64,000 nt of DNA from Corynebacterium minutissimum. Its GTDB lineage: Bacteria; Actinomycetota; Actinomycetes; Mycobacteriales; Mycobacteriaceae. The notes under the pieces were generated by a model, which saw nothing but the letters and a program-made list of their open reading frames with translations, was not told where the DNA came from and did not search any database. The stretch is from assembly GCF_000988205.1 (NCBI RefSeq), contig NZ_LAYQ01000017.1:20042-84041 (forward strand), written 5' to 3'. The translations under genes were made by a program, and so were the position numbers. Below are positions 1 to 9,934 of the stretch, in pieces (the stretch's first letter is position 1; each line of letters begins with the position of its first letter).

Positions 1-914
1 AAGACCGTTCCCTCCGGGTAGTCCTCGCGGTTATAGTCATTGGGCAGCACCATCGTGCCGATGCCTCCCATAGTCAGCAGCTCCAGCAACACGGCGTGGG
101 CGATGCGCCCGTCGATAACGTGCGCGGCGTTGACTCCGCCTTCCACGGCCATGAGGCAGGACTCCATCTTCGGGATCATTCCGGAATCCAGGCCTGGGAG
201 GAGCGCGCTGAGCTTGTCAATCTCGATCTTCGACACCAAGGAGTCGCGGTTCGGCCAATCGGTGTACAGGCCCTCCACATTTGTGAGAATCACCAAGCGC
301 TCGGCGCCCAACGCTCGCGCCAAGGCCCCGGCCGCGATATCTGCGTTGATGTTGTACACCTCGCCTTCATCACCGGGCGCGATAGTAGACACAACCGGGA
401 TGCGCCCGGCCTCAATAATGTCCATGACGGCGGTGGGATCGACGCTGACGATCTCTCCCACCATGCCGATATCAGTCGGCTCACCATCGACCTGGACGAG
501 CCGCTTGCGCGCCTTAAACAACCCAGCGTCCTCACCCGAGGTACCCACGGCATACGGGCCATGTGAATTAATGAGGTTGACCAAGCCACGCCCCACCTGA
601 CCGAAGAGGACCATGCGAACCACGTCCATGATCTCCGGAGTGGTCACACGGAAACCGCCCTTGAATTCGCCTTCAATCCCCAGCTTGCCCAGCATGTCGT
701 TGATCTGCGGCCCACCGCCATGGACCACGACGGGCTTGGCGCCCACGGTGCGCAGAAAAACCATATCGGCAGCGAAGGCGGCCTTAAGGGAATCATCCAC
801 CATCGCGTTGCCGCCATATTTCACGACCACAATCTTGTCGCGGTAGTGCTGCAGCCATGGCAAGGCCTCCGCGAGCACAGTGGCGCGGTCAGCATTACTT
901 AGTCCCTGAAGCAT
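1..914 (-). CDS. argB: Acetylglutamate kinase, 3' end cut by the window edge
   Basis: ArgB phosphorylates N-acetyl-L-glutamate with ATP, the second step of arginine synthesis. Reading back from the ATG at 914, the protein begins [14 protein letters not shown] and soon reaches the nucleotide-binding stretch [10 protein letters not shown], then [10 protein letters not shown], both typical of amino acid kinases. About 304 residues are visible and the stop lies left of base 1, so the gene is nearly complete. It follows argJ by 19 bases, consistent with one argC-argJ-argB transcript. An AGGAGGAAC-like ribosome site precedes the ATG. In corynebacteria this enzyme is usually the arginine feedback-control point; that is family knowledge and was not read from this sequence. 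Confidence 0.95.
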   Translation of the reverse strand, partial: MLQGLSNADRATVLAEALPWLQHYRDKIVVVKYGGNAMVDDSLKAAFAADMVFLRTVGAKPVVVHGGGPQINDMLGKLGIEGEFKGGFRVTTPEIMDVVRMVLFGQVGRGLVNLINSHGPYAVGTSGEDAGLFKARKRLVQVDGEPTDIGMVGEIVSVDPTAVMDIIEAGRIPVVSTIAPGDEGEVYNINADIAAGALARALGAERLVILTNVEGLYTDWPNRDSLVSKIEIDKLSALLPGLDSGMIPKMESCLMAVEGGVNAAHVIDGRIAHAVLLELLTMGGIGTMVLPNDYNREDYPEGTV

Positions 915-933
915 TGTTCCTCCTCGCGCGTTC

Positions 934-2091
934 TTAAGAGCTGTACGCGGAGTTAATCTCCACGTAGTCATGAGACAGGTCGGTGGTGCGGACGAAAGCT
1001 GTGCCGGTTCCCCCGGTGCCCAAGTCCACGCGCACATCAATATCAGCCCCGGAAAGATCAACGTCGCGCGCGCCGGGCGCGCCAGTGGAACCGACGCACA
1101 CTGCTTGGTCATTGAAAAACACGGAGATGTTGTCCGGATCCATCTCGGCATCCGCCATTCCGACAGCGGCGAGCACGCGGCCCCAGTTGGGGTCCGATCC
1201 GAACATGGCGCACTTGAACAGGTTGTCGCGGCCCAAAGTGCGCGCGGCGTTGAGCGCCTGCTCATCGGTAGCGGTGCCTTCCACGATGATCTTCACGCGC
1301 TTGGTCACGCCCTCGGCGTCGGCTTGAAGCTGATCCGCGATATCGGCGCACACCGCGAGAACCGCAGCATCCAACTCCTCCTGGCTAGGTTCTTTCCCGG
1401 AAGCACCGGAAGCCATGATAATGACCGTGTCATTCGTCGATGTGGAGCCGTCCACATCGAGCGTATTGAAAGTCTGATCACTCGCTGCCTGCAGCGCCGA
1501 GTGCAAGGCCTCGGAGGAGGCAACAGCGTCGGTGGTGATGCACACCAGCATGGTGGCCAGTGACGGCGCCATCATTCCTACGCCCTTGCCCATCGCACCC
1601 ATGCTCCAGCCCTCGGCCTCAATGAGTGCTTCTTTAGCTACGGTATCGGTGGTCATGATGGCCTCCGCCGCGGACTTGCCGTGAGCTGCATCCGCGCCAA
1701 GGTCTCCGGCAACCACTTCGACGCCAGCCAATGCCTTATCCATGGGAAGGAGCTCTCCAATAAGTCCCGTCGAGCACGCCGCGATGTTGGCGGCAGGGAT
1801 ACCCGTGTGCTCAGCGGTGGCTTCCACAATCGCCGCGGCATCCTTGTCTCCTTGTTCGCCGTTGCAGGCATTCGCGTTGCCGGAGTTATAAATGACGGCC
1901 TGAACAGTGCCGTCCGCAACTGCTTCGCGGGAAAGCTTTACGGGTGCGGCCACCACGCGGTTGCGCGTGAAGACCGCAGCGGCGTCGAAATTAGGACCCT
2001 GGTTAACCACGAGGGCCATGTCGGGTTTTCCGGAGGGCTTGATTCCGGCTGTCGTGGCGCCAGCCAGGAATCCTGCAGGGGCGGTAATCAT
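934..2091 (-). CDS. argJ: Bifunctional ornithine acetyltransferase / N-acetylglutamate synthase
   Basis: ArgJ moves the acetyl group from N-acetylornithine to glutamate, which recycles acetyl in the cyclic arginine pathway; bifunctional forms also use acetyl-CoA. The 385-residue protein has the normal family length. It carries the self-cleavage region [16 protein letters not shown] near residues 166-182. Family knowledge places cleavage before the Thr (T180 here), which becomes the nucleophile of the beta chain. The glycine-rich N-terminus ([15 protein letters not shown]) and the C-terminal EINSAYSS are also typical. The gene lies between argC (upstream) and argB (downstream) on the same strand with short gaps, so co-transcription is likely. 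Confidence 0.97.
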   Translation of the reverse strand: MITAPAGFLAGATTAGIKPSGKPDMALVVNQGPNFDAAAVFTRNRVVAAPVKLSREAVADGTVQAVIYNSGNANACNGEQGDKDAAAIVEATAEHTGIPAANIAACSTGLIGELLPMDKALAGVEVVAGDLGADAAHGKSAAEAIMTTDTVAKEALIEAEGWSMGAMGKGVGMMAPSLATMLVCITTDAVASSEALHSALQAASDQTFNTLDVDGSTSTNDTVIIMASGASGKEPSQEELDAAVLAVCADIADQLQADAEGVTKRVKIIVEGTATDEQALNAARTLGRDNLFKCAMFGSDPNWGRVLAAVGMADAEMDPDNISVFFNDQAVCVGSTGAPGARDVDLSGADIDVRVDLGTGGTGTAFVRTTDLSHDYVEINSAYSS

Positions 2092-2161
2092 GTCGAGTTT
2101 CTCCTAGTTCGTGTGGAAGTGAGTTGAGGAAGGCGGCGCGGAACGCTTGGGAAAGTAGGGG

Positions 2162-2177
2162 TGCCCCTTAAGGGGCA
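2162..2177. repeat. Perfect 16-bp palindrome over the argC stop codon
   Basis: TGCCCCTTAAGGGGCA is self-complementary and its centre is the argC TAA. It could form a short hairpin between argC and argJ, but no T-run follows on the minus strand. It therefore does not look like a full terminator; it may only slow readthrough or be chance. Confidence 0.35.
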
Positions 2178-3211
2178 ACTGCTGCCTGTGGAAGGCCCAG
2201 GGTTTCTTCCCATCCCAAAGTCAGGTTCATGCACTGGACAGCAGCGCCGGCGGTGCCCTTGCACAGGTTGTCCAGAGCCGCGGTAATCACGAGACGGCGG
2301 GCGCGCTCATCCACGTGTGCTTGGATATGGACCATGTTGCTGCCCACCACGTTTTGCGTTTCTGGCTGTTGGCCCTCAGGCAGGACGAGGCAGAATGGTT
2401 CATCAGCATAAAAGTCACGGAAGGCCTCGGCGACTGTGCGCTTGTCGACGCCCCCCTTCAACGGCGCCGTAATCGTCGCCAGAATGCCACGAGGCAGCGG
2501 CGCCAGCACCGGAGTGAAACTCACAGACACCGGTTGCTGCGTAAAAGGCTGTAGGTTTTGCAGGACCTCCGGGGTATGCCGGTGTGTCCCGCCTGGCTTA
2601 TAGGCTTTGAGGTTGCCCATAGTTTCCGCACCTAGCTGCGCCACGGAGGCCTTCTTGCCTGCCCCGGACACCCCGGTGATTGCTATCACCGACAGCTCTG
2701 GCTCAATCAGATCCTGCGCCACGGCCGGCAGCGCACCCAGGGTAATCGTGGTGGGAAAGCACCCCGGTACGGCAACGCGGTTGCTACCTTTAAGCTCCTC
2801 ACGATTGCCGGGAACCTCCGGGATTCCATAAGGCCAAGCACCGGCGTACTCACCACCATAAAACGCGTCCCAGTCTTCCTTGCTACGCAAGCGGAAGTCA
2901 GCTGCGCAGTCAATCACCGTGACGGACTCCCCCAGCTGGCGGCCGATCTCCGCGGAGTGCCCGTGCGGCAAACCGAGGAACACGATGTCATGGCCAGCTA
3001 GAATCTCCGGCGTGGTGTCCTCGATGACGCGGTCCGCCAGTTGCGGCAGGTGCGGCATGAGCTCAGATACTCGCTGACCTGCGTTGGAGTGCCCGGTGAG
3101 CGCGCCGATGCGCAACTCACCCGAGAGGTATGCTGGGTGCGACAGCAAGAGACGGAGGATTTCGCCACCTGCATAGCCCGTAGCTCCGGCGATTGCTACT
3201 GAAATAGTCAT
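2168..3211 (-). CDS. argC: N-acetyl-gamma-glutamyl-phosphate reductase
   Basis: ArgC reduces N-acetylglutamyl-5-phosphate to the semialdehyde with NADPH, the third step of arginine synthesis. The 347-residue protein starts with the Rossmann motif [17 protein letters not shown]. The catalytic cysteine is in [10 protein letters not shown] (C151). The C-terminal half carries [14 protein letters not shown], also typical. It is the first gene of the argC-argJ-argB run. A TAGAGT -10 box sits only 6 nt before the ATG, so the mRNA probably begins at or near the start codon. No long ribosome-binding leader is visible. Confidence 0.97.
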   Translation of the reverse strand: MTISVAIAGATGYAGGEILRLLLSHPAYLSGELRIGALTGHSNAGQRVSELMPHLPQLADRVIEDTTPEILAGHDIVFLGLPHGHSAEIGRQLGESVTVIDCAADFRLRSKEDWDAFYGGEYAGAWPYGIPEVPGNREELKGSNRVAVPGCFPTTITLGALPAVAQDLIEPELSVIAITGVSGAGKKASVAQLGAETMGNLKAYKPGGTHRHTPEVLQNLQPFTQQPVSVSFTPVLAPLPRGILATITAPLKGGVDKRTVAEAFRDFYADEPFCLVLPEGQQPETQNVVGSNMVHIQAHVDERARRLVITAALDNLCKGTAGAAVQCMNLTLGWEETLGLPQAAVAP

Positions 3212-3217
3212 GCAGCT

Positions 3218-3223
3218 ACTCTA
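3218..3223 (-). promoter_or_regulatory. Leaderless promoter -10 box of argC, with a possible ARG-box nearby
   Basis: On the minus strand TAGAGT is followed by 6 nt and then the argC ATG, a spacing that puts transcription start on the start codon. The stretch just upstream (about 3226-3254) is A/T-rich in an otherwise GC-rich region and contains TGAATAACAT and TGCATTATTT. These resemble halves of an ArgR operator. The -10 assignment is reasonable; the ArgR site is only a suggestion. Confidence 0.5.
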
Positions 3224-3255
3224 GCAAATAATGCATTCCGCCGTATGTTATTCAG

Positions 3256-3282
3256 AAAAAATGCGCCGAAGAGCTCGGCGCA
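3256..3282 (-). terminator. Intrinsic terminator after the secreted-protein gene
   Basis: On the minus strand a 7-bp stem TGCGCCG / CGGCGCA with a short loop is followed directly by six Ts. It lies about 30 bases past the stop of the gene at 3313-3765 and just before the argC promoter, so it insulates the arg operon. Confidence 0.8.
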
Positions 3283-3312
3283 CAGGTGAGGAAAAGTAGG
3301 ATTCAGGAAGGT

Positions 3313-3765
3313 TTACATGACGCGGGACGAGACGTTCCCCAGTCCCTCCGCACCCGATACGGCGGTCTTTCCTGCATAGCCTAGGTAGCCATGCGGGCCG
3401 ACGAAGTGGATACCGCCCTGGGCATCCGCGATGGCTACAACCTCATTGAACTGGTGAACCTGGCCTGGCTGAAGGCGCTTGAAGCTCGTGGTTGTCAAGC
3501 CCTGGTTGAAGCAGTCAGCCTTGGAGCGACCTGCGTGGTAGAAAAAGCGCGGCGCCAACCGGCCCGGCGGGTTGCACTGCGGGCTAGTGGCACGTGCCCC
3601 TTCAGACAGGCACGCGACGTAGGTTCCTTCGATGTTCGAAGCTTCACAGTTGACGGTGCCATCGGCGTTGGAGAAACCTTGGGACAAGTCAGCGGAAGCG
3701 TGTGGGGCGATGGTCAGTGCGCCGACAACGGCGGCGGTGGCTGTGAGACGAGAAATAAGACGCAT
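3313..3765 (-). CDS. Small secreted protein of unknown function
   Basis: The 150-residue product starts with a clear signal peptide (MRLISRLTATAAVVGALT, then a likely cleavage after ASA near residue 25). The mature part is hydrophilic and contains four cysteines (in VNCEAS, VACLSE, PQCNPP and ADCFNQ), suggesting disulfides outside the membrane. It has no family motif I recognise. It ends in a Gly/Ala/Ser-rich tail. An AAAGGA stretch 12 nt before the ATG is a weak ribosome site. The gene stands alone, with its own terminator at 3256-3282 and the pheT terminator upstream, so it is probably a single-gene unit. Exported location is inferred; the role is unknown. Confidence 0.75.
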   Translation of the reverse strand: MRLISRLTATAAVVGALTIAPHASADLSQGFSNADGTVNCEASNIEGTYVACLSEGARATSPQCNPPGRLAPRFFYHAGRSKADCFNQGLTTTSFKRLQPGQVHQFNEVVAIADAQGGIHFVGPHGYLGYAGKTAVSGAEGLGNVSSRVM

Positions 3766-3979
3766 GGTGTGAACAATCCTTTCGGTGTGGCTTGGTCTGG
3801 AAACTCAGCACCTTTGCTGCACCCTTGAGGTTATGAGGCAGAGCACACCCCTTCCAGCGCTAGGGGATCTCTCCCCACGTCAGCACCTGCCCCAACGCGC
3901 GCAAACCCGGCTAAACAAAAGCCCGGCTAACCTCCCACAGGGCTAACCGGGCTTAAAGCACTAGCGAAGCAACAGAGTC
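3766..3979. other. Intergenic region between pheT and the secreted-protein gene
   Basis: The left part should hold the promoter of the minus-strand secreted-protein gene, but no convincing -35/-10 pair was found. The right part holds the pheT terminator. No coding sequence is apparent. Confidence 0.5.
3912..3953 (-). terminator. Intrinsic terminator of pheST
   Basis: A 13-bp stem (AGCCCGGTTAGCC pairing with GGTTAGCCGGGCT, two G-U pairs) with an 8-nt loop is followed on the minus strand by TTTTGTTT. It starts 27 bases after the pheT stop. Confidence 0.85.
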
Positions 3980-6493
3980 TTAGGCGCGCATCTGTGCGCC
4001 AAGGCGCTGCTTGGCCAACTCCGCAGCGGCGAGGCGATGCTCGTTGGCCTCTTCATCAGTCAGAGTGCGGTCACCAGCACGGAAGAGAAGCTGGAAGGCT
4101 AGGGACTTCTTTCCTTCGCCGAGCTGCTCGCCACGGAAGACATCGAAAAGCTCCACGGACTCGAGGAGATCACCAGCACCCTCCTCGACCACACGGCGAA
4201 CCGTCTCCGCCGGGGTTTCCTCGTCCACCACCAAAGCGATGTCCTGGTGCAAAGCCGGGAAGGAAGACAGCACGGGGGCGGGGAACTTCTCATCCAGCGG
4301 CAGGGCTGACACATCGAGCTCCATCGCACACGTGCGTGCTGGCAGCTCCAAGGCCTCAAGGACCTGCGGGTGCAGCTCACCCGCGTAGCCAACGACCGTC
4401 TCCTCATCGCTTGCGAGAACGATTGCAGCACAGCGGCCCGGGTGCCACGGCAGCTGCTCAGCTGCCTTCACTGCGATGTCCACGCCAGCGGAACGAGCAA
4501 CCTGGCGCGCAGACTCAATAGCATCCGCGTAGCTGTAGGCGCGGCCCGCTCCCCACGGCCCTTCGTGTTCAATGTTTCCGGTGGCCACCGTGGCTACGTG
4601 CAACGGCTGGAGCGGCAAAGACCCAAGGAGATCGGCGACCATTGACTCCTCTGGGCGCGACTCCACCGACGGCATGGGAGAAGAATCAGCGCGCTTGAAG
4701 GCCACCTGCTGGAGGCCGAACAAGGCCAGATCACTGCGGCCACGGGCAACGTTGCGGGCGATAGCCTCAAGGAGATTGGGCAGCAACGTCGTGGACAGGA
4801 TCGCCTTGTCTGACTCGAGCGGATTCTGCACGGCCACGGTCTGGCGGCGCGCATCCTCCTTGTCCAAGCCCCAGGTATCAAAGGTGTCGTTCGCGATGAA
4901 CGGCGACGGGAGGACCTCGGCGTAGCCCGCGTAAGCCAACCCATGTCCGATCGCACGCCGACGCTTCTGCGCCGGAGTTAGGCCGCGGCCGCCCACCGGA
5001 GTGGGCAGGATGGTCGGAATGTCTTCAAGCCCTTCCAGACGCAGGATCTCCTCGATGAGATCAACGTCCATTTCGATGTCCGTGCGCCAAGAGGCGGGGA
5101 CGACGGAAAGCTCCTCCCCGCCAGACACCTCGCAGCCGACCTCCGTAAGGCGCTTCACCACGGTCTCCTGGGAGTATTCGATACCGGCATACTCACTCGG
5201 CTTCGCCGCACGCAGGAAGATGGGCTCGCGCTTGGCGACGTCGCCCACGAGCGTCCGCCCAGCCTCGATCGTGCCGCCAGCAATCTGCTGAAGCAGCACG
5301 CACGCCACGTCCAGCGCTACCTCAACGATGGCCGGATCTACTCCGCGCTCGAAACGGCGAGAAGCCTCCGAGGAGAGCTTGTGGCGGCGGGATGTGCGGG
5401 CCACGGTGATCGGATCCCAAATGGCCGACTCGAAGTAGACATCAGTCGTCTCGTCAGAAATTTCGGAGGTGGTGCCACCCATGACGCCCGCCAAGGATTG
5501 GATACCGTTGTCATCGCAGATGACCACGTCGCCCTCCGAAAGCTCCCGCTTGACATGGTCGAGGGTCTCGAACTTCTCGCCCTCGTTGGCATTGCGCACA
5601 ACGAGGTTGCCCTTGATCACGTCGGCGTCAAAGGCGTGCATCGGCGCGCCCAGAAGCAGCATGACGTAGTTCGTGACGTCGGTAGCCACGTTGACGGCGC
5701 GCTGACCGGAGAGCATGAGCTCGCGCTCCATCCAGAACGGGGTACGCGCTGCCGGGTCAATACCGGTCACCTTGCGCAGACCAAATCGCTGCGCCTTGGT
5801 TTCCTCCCTCAGGTCAACGTCGATAAGCGTGCCCTCCGGAGCCGGCACGACGGAGGTGTCGATGCCAGCCACGCTCGGTTCCTGCGCCACGTCGGGGAAA
5901 GTGAGATCAAATGCGGAGGCAATTTCACGCGTCAGGCCACGCGCAGACAAGGCATAGCCACGATCCGGGGTGATGTTGACGTCGAAGACGGTATCGGACA
6001 GCCCAATAAGGGGGCGGGCATCCTCACCAATCTTGTCGGCAACCTCCTCCCCTAGCACGATGATGCCGTCTGCCTTGGGGCCGAAGCCCAGCTCAGCTGC
6101 GGAGCACATCATTCCGTTGGAGATATGGTCGTAGGTCTCGCGGGCGGCAATCTTGAATCCTCCCGGCAGCTCAGCACCCGGAAGGGAGACCACGACGTAG
6201 TCGTTGAGGCGGAAGTTGCGGGCGCCGCAGATAATGCCCTGCAGCTCCCCCGTGCCATTGGCCTGGCCAACGTTGACCTGGCAATAGCGAATTGGTTTCT
6301 TGAACTGGGTGAGCTCTTCGATCTCTACAACCTGACCGATAACCAGCGGGCCCGTGGTTTCCGGAAGGGTCTCGTAGCCCTCGGTTTCAAAACCTACGCG
6401 GACAAATCCAGAGTCCAGTTCCTCAGAGGACACGGTCCAGCCGGAATTAGCGGTGCCCAGGATTCGGGTAACCCAGTCTTGGGAAATAAGCAT
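3980..6493 (-). CDS. pheT: Phenylalanine-tRNA ligase beta subunit
   Basis: PheT is the large subunit of the alpha2-beta2 enzyme that charges tRNA-Phe. The 837-residue length is normal. Order of parts: an N-terminal tRNA-binding (EMAP/OB) domain around residues 40-150 (VIGQVVEIEEL, QGIICGARNF), the B3/B4 editing domain in the middle, the B5 domain around 400-475, and a C-terminal FDX-ACB anticodon-binding domain in the last 95 residues (FPALHQDIALVVDEETPAE, then DVFRGEQLGEGKKSLAF). It follows pheS by 28 nt on the same strand, and a strong terminator follows it. The start has AAAGGAT-like sequence upstream. Confidence 0.97.
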   Translation of the reverse strand: MLISQDWVTRILGTANSGWTVSSEELDSGFVRVGFETEGYETLPETTGPLVIGQVVEIEELTQFKKPIRYCQVNVGQANGTGELQGIICGARNFRLNDYVVVSLPGAELPGGFKIAARETYDHISNGMMCSAAELGFGPKADGIIVLGEEVADKIGEDARPLIGLSDTVFDVNITPDRGYALSARGLTREIASAFDLTFPDVAQEPSVAGIDTSVVPAPEGTLIDVDLREETKAQRFGLRKVTGIDPAARTPFWMERELMLSGQRAVNVATDVTNYVMLLLGAPMHAFDADVIKGNLVVRNANEGEKFETLDHVKRELSEGDVVICDDNGIQSLAGVMGGTTSEISDETTDVYFESAIWDPITVARTSRRHKLSSEASRRFERGVDPAIVEVALDVACVLLQQIAGGTIEAGRTLVGDVAKREPIFLRAAKPSEYAGIEYSQETVVKRLTEVGCEVSGGEELSVVPASWRTDIEMDVDLIEEILRLEGLEDIPTILPTPVGGRGLTPAQKRRRAIGHGLAYAGYAEVLPSPFIANDTFDTWGLDKEDARRQTVAVQNPLESDKAILSTTLLPNLLEAIARNVARGRSDLALFGLQQVAFKRADSSPMPSVESRPEESMVADLLGSLPLQPLHVATVATGNIEHEGPWGAGRAYSYADAIESARQVARSAGVDIAVKAAEQLPWHPGRCAAIVLASDEETVVGYAGELHPQVLEALELPARTCAMELDVSALPLDEKFPAPVLSSFPALHQDIALVVDEETPAETVRRVVEEGAGDLLESVELFDVFRGEQLGEGKKSLAFQLLFRAGDRTLTDEEANEHRLAAAELAKQRLGAQMRA

Positions 6494-6521
6494 TTTTTCT
6501 TTCTATCCTTTCTCTGGGTTC

Positions 6522-7577
<1,056 letters not shown>

Positions 7578-7611
7578 TTACCTTCTTCTCGCACAAAAAC
7601 TAACGCGAGCT

Positions 7612-7617
7612 ATCTTA
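7612..7617 (-). promoter_or_regulatory. Candidate -10 box for pheST
   Basis: TAAGAT on the minus strand lies 43 nt before the pheS GTG, leaving a leader of about 35 nt. The expected -35 position holds no good match, so this is a moderate call based on the -10 alone. Confidence 0.4.
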
Positions 7618-7665
7618 CCGTGCCGCCTGACTTCTGTGGCCACCAACCCTGGCACATCGGAGGCG

Positions 7666-8466
7666 CTAGCTGCTCTGCTGCTTCGCAGACTCATAGAGGC
7701 AAATGCTGGCGGCCGTAGCAAGGTTCAGAGATTCCGCGCGGCCAAGAATCGGGATACGCACACGCATGTCCGCCTCATCCTGTAAATCACCCAGGCCGTG
7801 CGCCTCGTTGCCAAAGAGCCACGCGGTGGGCTGGGACAGGTCCGCATCGGCGAGGTCCACCTCGCCGTCGGCTGCGGTGGCCAACACTTGCAGACCAGAG
7901 GAGCGCAGCTTGCCCAGTACATCCTTGATGTTGGGGTCTCGGGCTACGGGCACATGGAAAAGTGATCCGGCCGACGCGCGCGCTACCTTACAGCCCAAGG
8001 GATCCACGGTTTCCCCGGCAAAGATGACGCCATCGGCGCCCATGGCATCCGAGGTCCTGATCAGTGTTCCCGCGTTGCCCGGCTCCGCCGTCAAGACAGG
8101 AACCGACACCAGCTTCGGCTTGCCGGCCAAAATCTTCCCGGCGGTCCACAACACTGGGCGGCACACGGCAAAGAGCCCGGTGCTCGTGGCGGTGTCAGAC
8201 AGGTGCTTTGCCGCCTTATCCGTAATGGGATGCACATACACGTCCATGTAGCCGCAGGCTTGAACAATGTGTGCAAAGCGCTCGGCGGCCTTCTCCGTCA
8301 CGAAAACATCCGTAGCGGCACCGGTGGACACGGCCGCGTCCACGGCGTTTTCGCCCTCAATGATGAAACGCTCCGCCTTTCGGCGGCTGGCCGCCCGGTG
8401 CAATTTGGCGGCATTAACCACGCGCGGCGTGCGTTCAGTAAAGGCAGAGGAAAAATCCAGATTCAT
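7666..8466 (-). CDS. TrmH/SpoU-family RNA 2'-O-methyltransferase
   Basis: This SAM-dependent enzyme of the trefoil-knot (SPOUT) class methylates ribose in rRNA or tRNA; the exact target cannot be read. The protein (266 aa from ATG 8466) has an N-terminal substrate-binding part (RTPRVVNAAKLHRAASRRKAE, then FIIEGENAVDAAV). The C-terminal SPOUT domain shows NAGTLIRTSDAMGADGVIF, ARASAGSLFHVPVAR, WLFGNEAHGL and AESLNLATAASICLYE, which are the three family motifs. The longer frame to 8553 crosses the TM2-gene terminator, so I chose ATG 8466, which has a TACCGT box 7 nt upstream. It sits between the TM2 gene and pheS. Confidence 0.9.
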   Translation of the reverse strand: MNLDFSSAFTERTPRVVNAAKLHRAASRRKAERFIIEGENAVDAAVSTGAATDVFVTEKAAERFAHIVQACGYMDVYVHPITDKAAKHLSDTATSTGLFAVCRPVLWTAGKILAGKPKLVSVPVLTAEPGNAGTLIRTSDAMGADGVIFAGETVDPLGCKVARASAGSLFHVPVARDPNIKDVLGKLRSSGLQVLATAADGEVDLADADLSQPTAWLFGNEAHGLGDLQDEADMRVRIPILGRAESLNLATAASICLYESAKQQSS

Positions 8467-8473
8467 GCATTTG

Positions 8474-8479
8474 ACGGTA
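8474..8479 (-). promoter_or_regulatory. Leaderless -10 box of the SpoU methyltransferase gene
   Basis: TACCGT on the minus strand is followed by 7 nt and then ATG 8466. It lies just past the terminator of the TM2 gene, so a separate promoter is expected here. Confidence 0.5.
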
Positions 8480-8498
8480 CCCACCGAACCAGACATTG

Positions 8499-8540
8499 AA
8501 AAGTCCCGCTCCCCCAGCAAGTTTGAGTGGGTAGCGGGAC
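8499..8540 (-). terminator. Intrinsic terminator of the TM2-domain gene
   Basis: An 8-bp perfect stem GTCCCGCT / AGCGGGAC with additional C/G pairing inside the loop is followed on the minus strand by TTTT. It starts 40 bases after the stop of the gene at 8580-9056. Confidence 0.75.
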
Positions 8541-8579
8541 GGTTGGTCTCCACGTCATCTCCGCGGATACGGGTGGGCT

Positions 8580-9056
8580 TTATTTCTTTAGCGGAACTCC
8601 GTCGGCGTCCTTATCAAAGCCGGAGAAGCCACCGGCGATGAATACGAGCTCGACCCACTTCCAGATCACCAAGGCACCGATGAGGATAAAGCCAATGAGG
8701 ATAAAAGAGGTAACGAATCCTACGATTGCAAGGCCCAACTGCCACATGCCGCGCTGCGTGCGACCAATATAGAAGTTATGAACCCCCAATTCGCCCAAGA
8801 AGAAGCACAGGAGCAGTGCTACCAACCATGACTTCTGCTCGCCTCCCGGGGGTGGCTGCTGGCCATAGTTTGACTGGTATGCATCCTGCTGTGCGGGCAG
8901 ATTCTGGGACTGCTGCGAACCGCCATACGGAGCCGAGCTGTAACCGTACTGATCACTGGATGATCCGAAGGGGTTCGACTGCTGCGACTGTCCGCCATAA
9001 GAGCCACCGCCATAAGCATCGCCATTGGGCTGATACGCGCTATTCGGGTTGGTCAT
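8580..9056 (-). CDS. TM2-domain membrane protein with a Gly/Tyr/Gln/Ser-rich N-terminal tail
   Basis: The 158-residue protein has a low-complexity, probably disordered N-terminus (residues 1-75, repeated Gly, Ser, Tyr, Gln, Asn). A TM2 domain follows: a first helix ALLLCFFLGELGVHNFYIG, the family loop RTQRGMWQLG, and a second helix GFVTSFILIGFILIGALVIW. It ends with a short charged tail. TM2 proteins are small inner-membrane proteins of mostly unknown role. AAGGAG lies 8 nt before the ATG at 9056. The gene has its own terminator and is probably a single unit. The tail is reminiscent of prion-like sequences, but nothing indicates its function. Confidence 0.85.
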   Translation of the reverse strand: MTNPNSAYQPNGDAYGGGSYGGQSQQSNPFGSSSDQYGYSSAPYGGSQQSQNLPAQQDAYQSNYGQQPPPGGEQKSWLVALLLCFFLGELGVHNFYIGRTQRGMWQLGLAIVGFVTSFILIGFILIGALVIWKWVELVFIAGGFSGFDKDADGVPLKK

Positions 9057-9200
9057 AACTATCTCTCCTTCGCACCATGTGCCCCTAGGGCAGGCCCAGA
9101 AGCCAACGGCTACCTTGATTTACACAACAACGAGCAATGTAACACAAACCACAAAGAGGAGCAGTACGCCCGCCGACCTAGCGGGTGCTACTCCCCACGA

Positions 9201-9239
9201 CAAGAAACCCACCGGTCCTCCATAAGAGGGCGGTGGGTT
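9201..9239 (-). terminator. Intrinsic terminator of the infC-rpmI-rplT operon
   Basis: A 9-bp perfect stem AACCCACCG / CGGTGGGTT, with additional TCCTC/GAGG pairing inside, is followed on the minus strand by TTTCTTG. It starts 24 bases after the rplT stop. Confidence 0.85.
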
Positions 9240-9262
9240 CGTGACGTTTCTACGCTCGACGC

Positions 9263-9646
9263 TTACGCAGCCTTCGGTGCGTTAACGTCCTCCGGCAGTG
9301 CGGCCTTGGCGGCCTCGCACAGTGCGGAGAAAGCCTCGAAGTCGTTGACGGCAAGTTCCGCGAGAATCTTGCGGTCGACCTCGATCTCAGCCAGGCGCAG
9401 GCCGTGGATGAGGCGGTTGTAGGTGATGTCGTTCATACGAGCGGCAGCATTGATGCGCTGGATCCACAGCTTGCGGAATTCAGACTTACGGGCGCGACGG
9501 TCGCGGTAAGCGTAAGTCATGGAGTGCAGCCACTGCTCCTTGGCCTTACGGTAGAGGCGGGAGCGCTGGCCGCGGTAGCCCTTAGCGGACTTCAGGATCG
9601 CGCGACGCTTCTTCTTGGCGTTAACTGAGCGCTTTACTCGTGCCAC
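9263..9646 (-). CDS. rplT: 50S ribosomal protein L20
   Basis: L20 binds 23S rRNA early in large-subunit assembly. The 127-residue protein has the classic basic N-terminus [19 protein letters not shown], then [16 protein letters not shown] and the C-terminal globular part beginning RAFRDLR-like ([20 protein letters not shown]). The start is GTG at 9646 with AAGGAAG upstream. It is the last gene of infC-rpmI-rplT, separated from rpmI by 57 nt. In some bacteria L20 represses its own operon; whether that applies here cannot be seen. Confidence 0.98.
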   Translation of the reverse strand: MARVKRSVNAKKKRRAILKSAKGYRGQRSRLYRKAKEQWLHSMTYAYRDRRARKSEFRKLWIQRINAAARMNDITYNRLIHGLRLAEIEVDRKILAELAVNDFEAFSALCEAAKAALPEDVNAPKAA

Positions 9647-9703
9647 AGTAATACTTCCTTATCTTGATTGTGAGTGTGTGGGGATGGAGTGTTTCGGCGC
9701 TGA

Positions 9704-9898
9704 CTATGCGCGGCCGAGAAGGCGCTTGACGCGCTTGGTGTCTGCCTTGGCGACGTCCTCGGTGCCCTTCAGACGACGGGTGCGCTTGGAAGGCTTGCCT
9801 TCCAGGAGGTGGCGGCGGTTAGCCTGCTCGCGACGCAGCTTGCCGGAGCCGGTCACCTTGATGCGCTTGGCGGTGCCCTTGTGAGTCTTCTGCTTCAT
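9704..9898 (-). CDS. rpmI: 50S ribosomal protein L35
   Basis: L35 is a small basic protein of the large ribosomal subunit. The 64-residue sequence [20 protein letters not shown] matches the family N-terminus, followed by the Arg/Lys-rich HHL-like region ([16 protein letters not shown]). AAGGAT lies about 9 nt before the ATG. It lies 36 nt after infC and is followed by rplT. Confidence 0.98.
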   Translation of the reverse strand: MKQKTHKGTAKRIKVTGSGKLRREQANRRHLLEGKPSKRTRRLKGTEDVAKADTKRVKRLLGRA

Positions 9899-9934
9899 GA
9901 GAATTAAATCCTTAAATCCTAAGTGGAGCGTGGT

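Noticed and set aside
934..2127. Plus-strand open frames over argJ and argC
   Set aside because: They are antisense shadows in GC-rich DNA; the minus-strand frames carry all conserved motifs.
9057..9200. Possible small gene or RNA between the TM2 gene and the rplT terminator
   Set aside because: No frame with a ribosome site and no stable fold beyond the rplT terminator was found.
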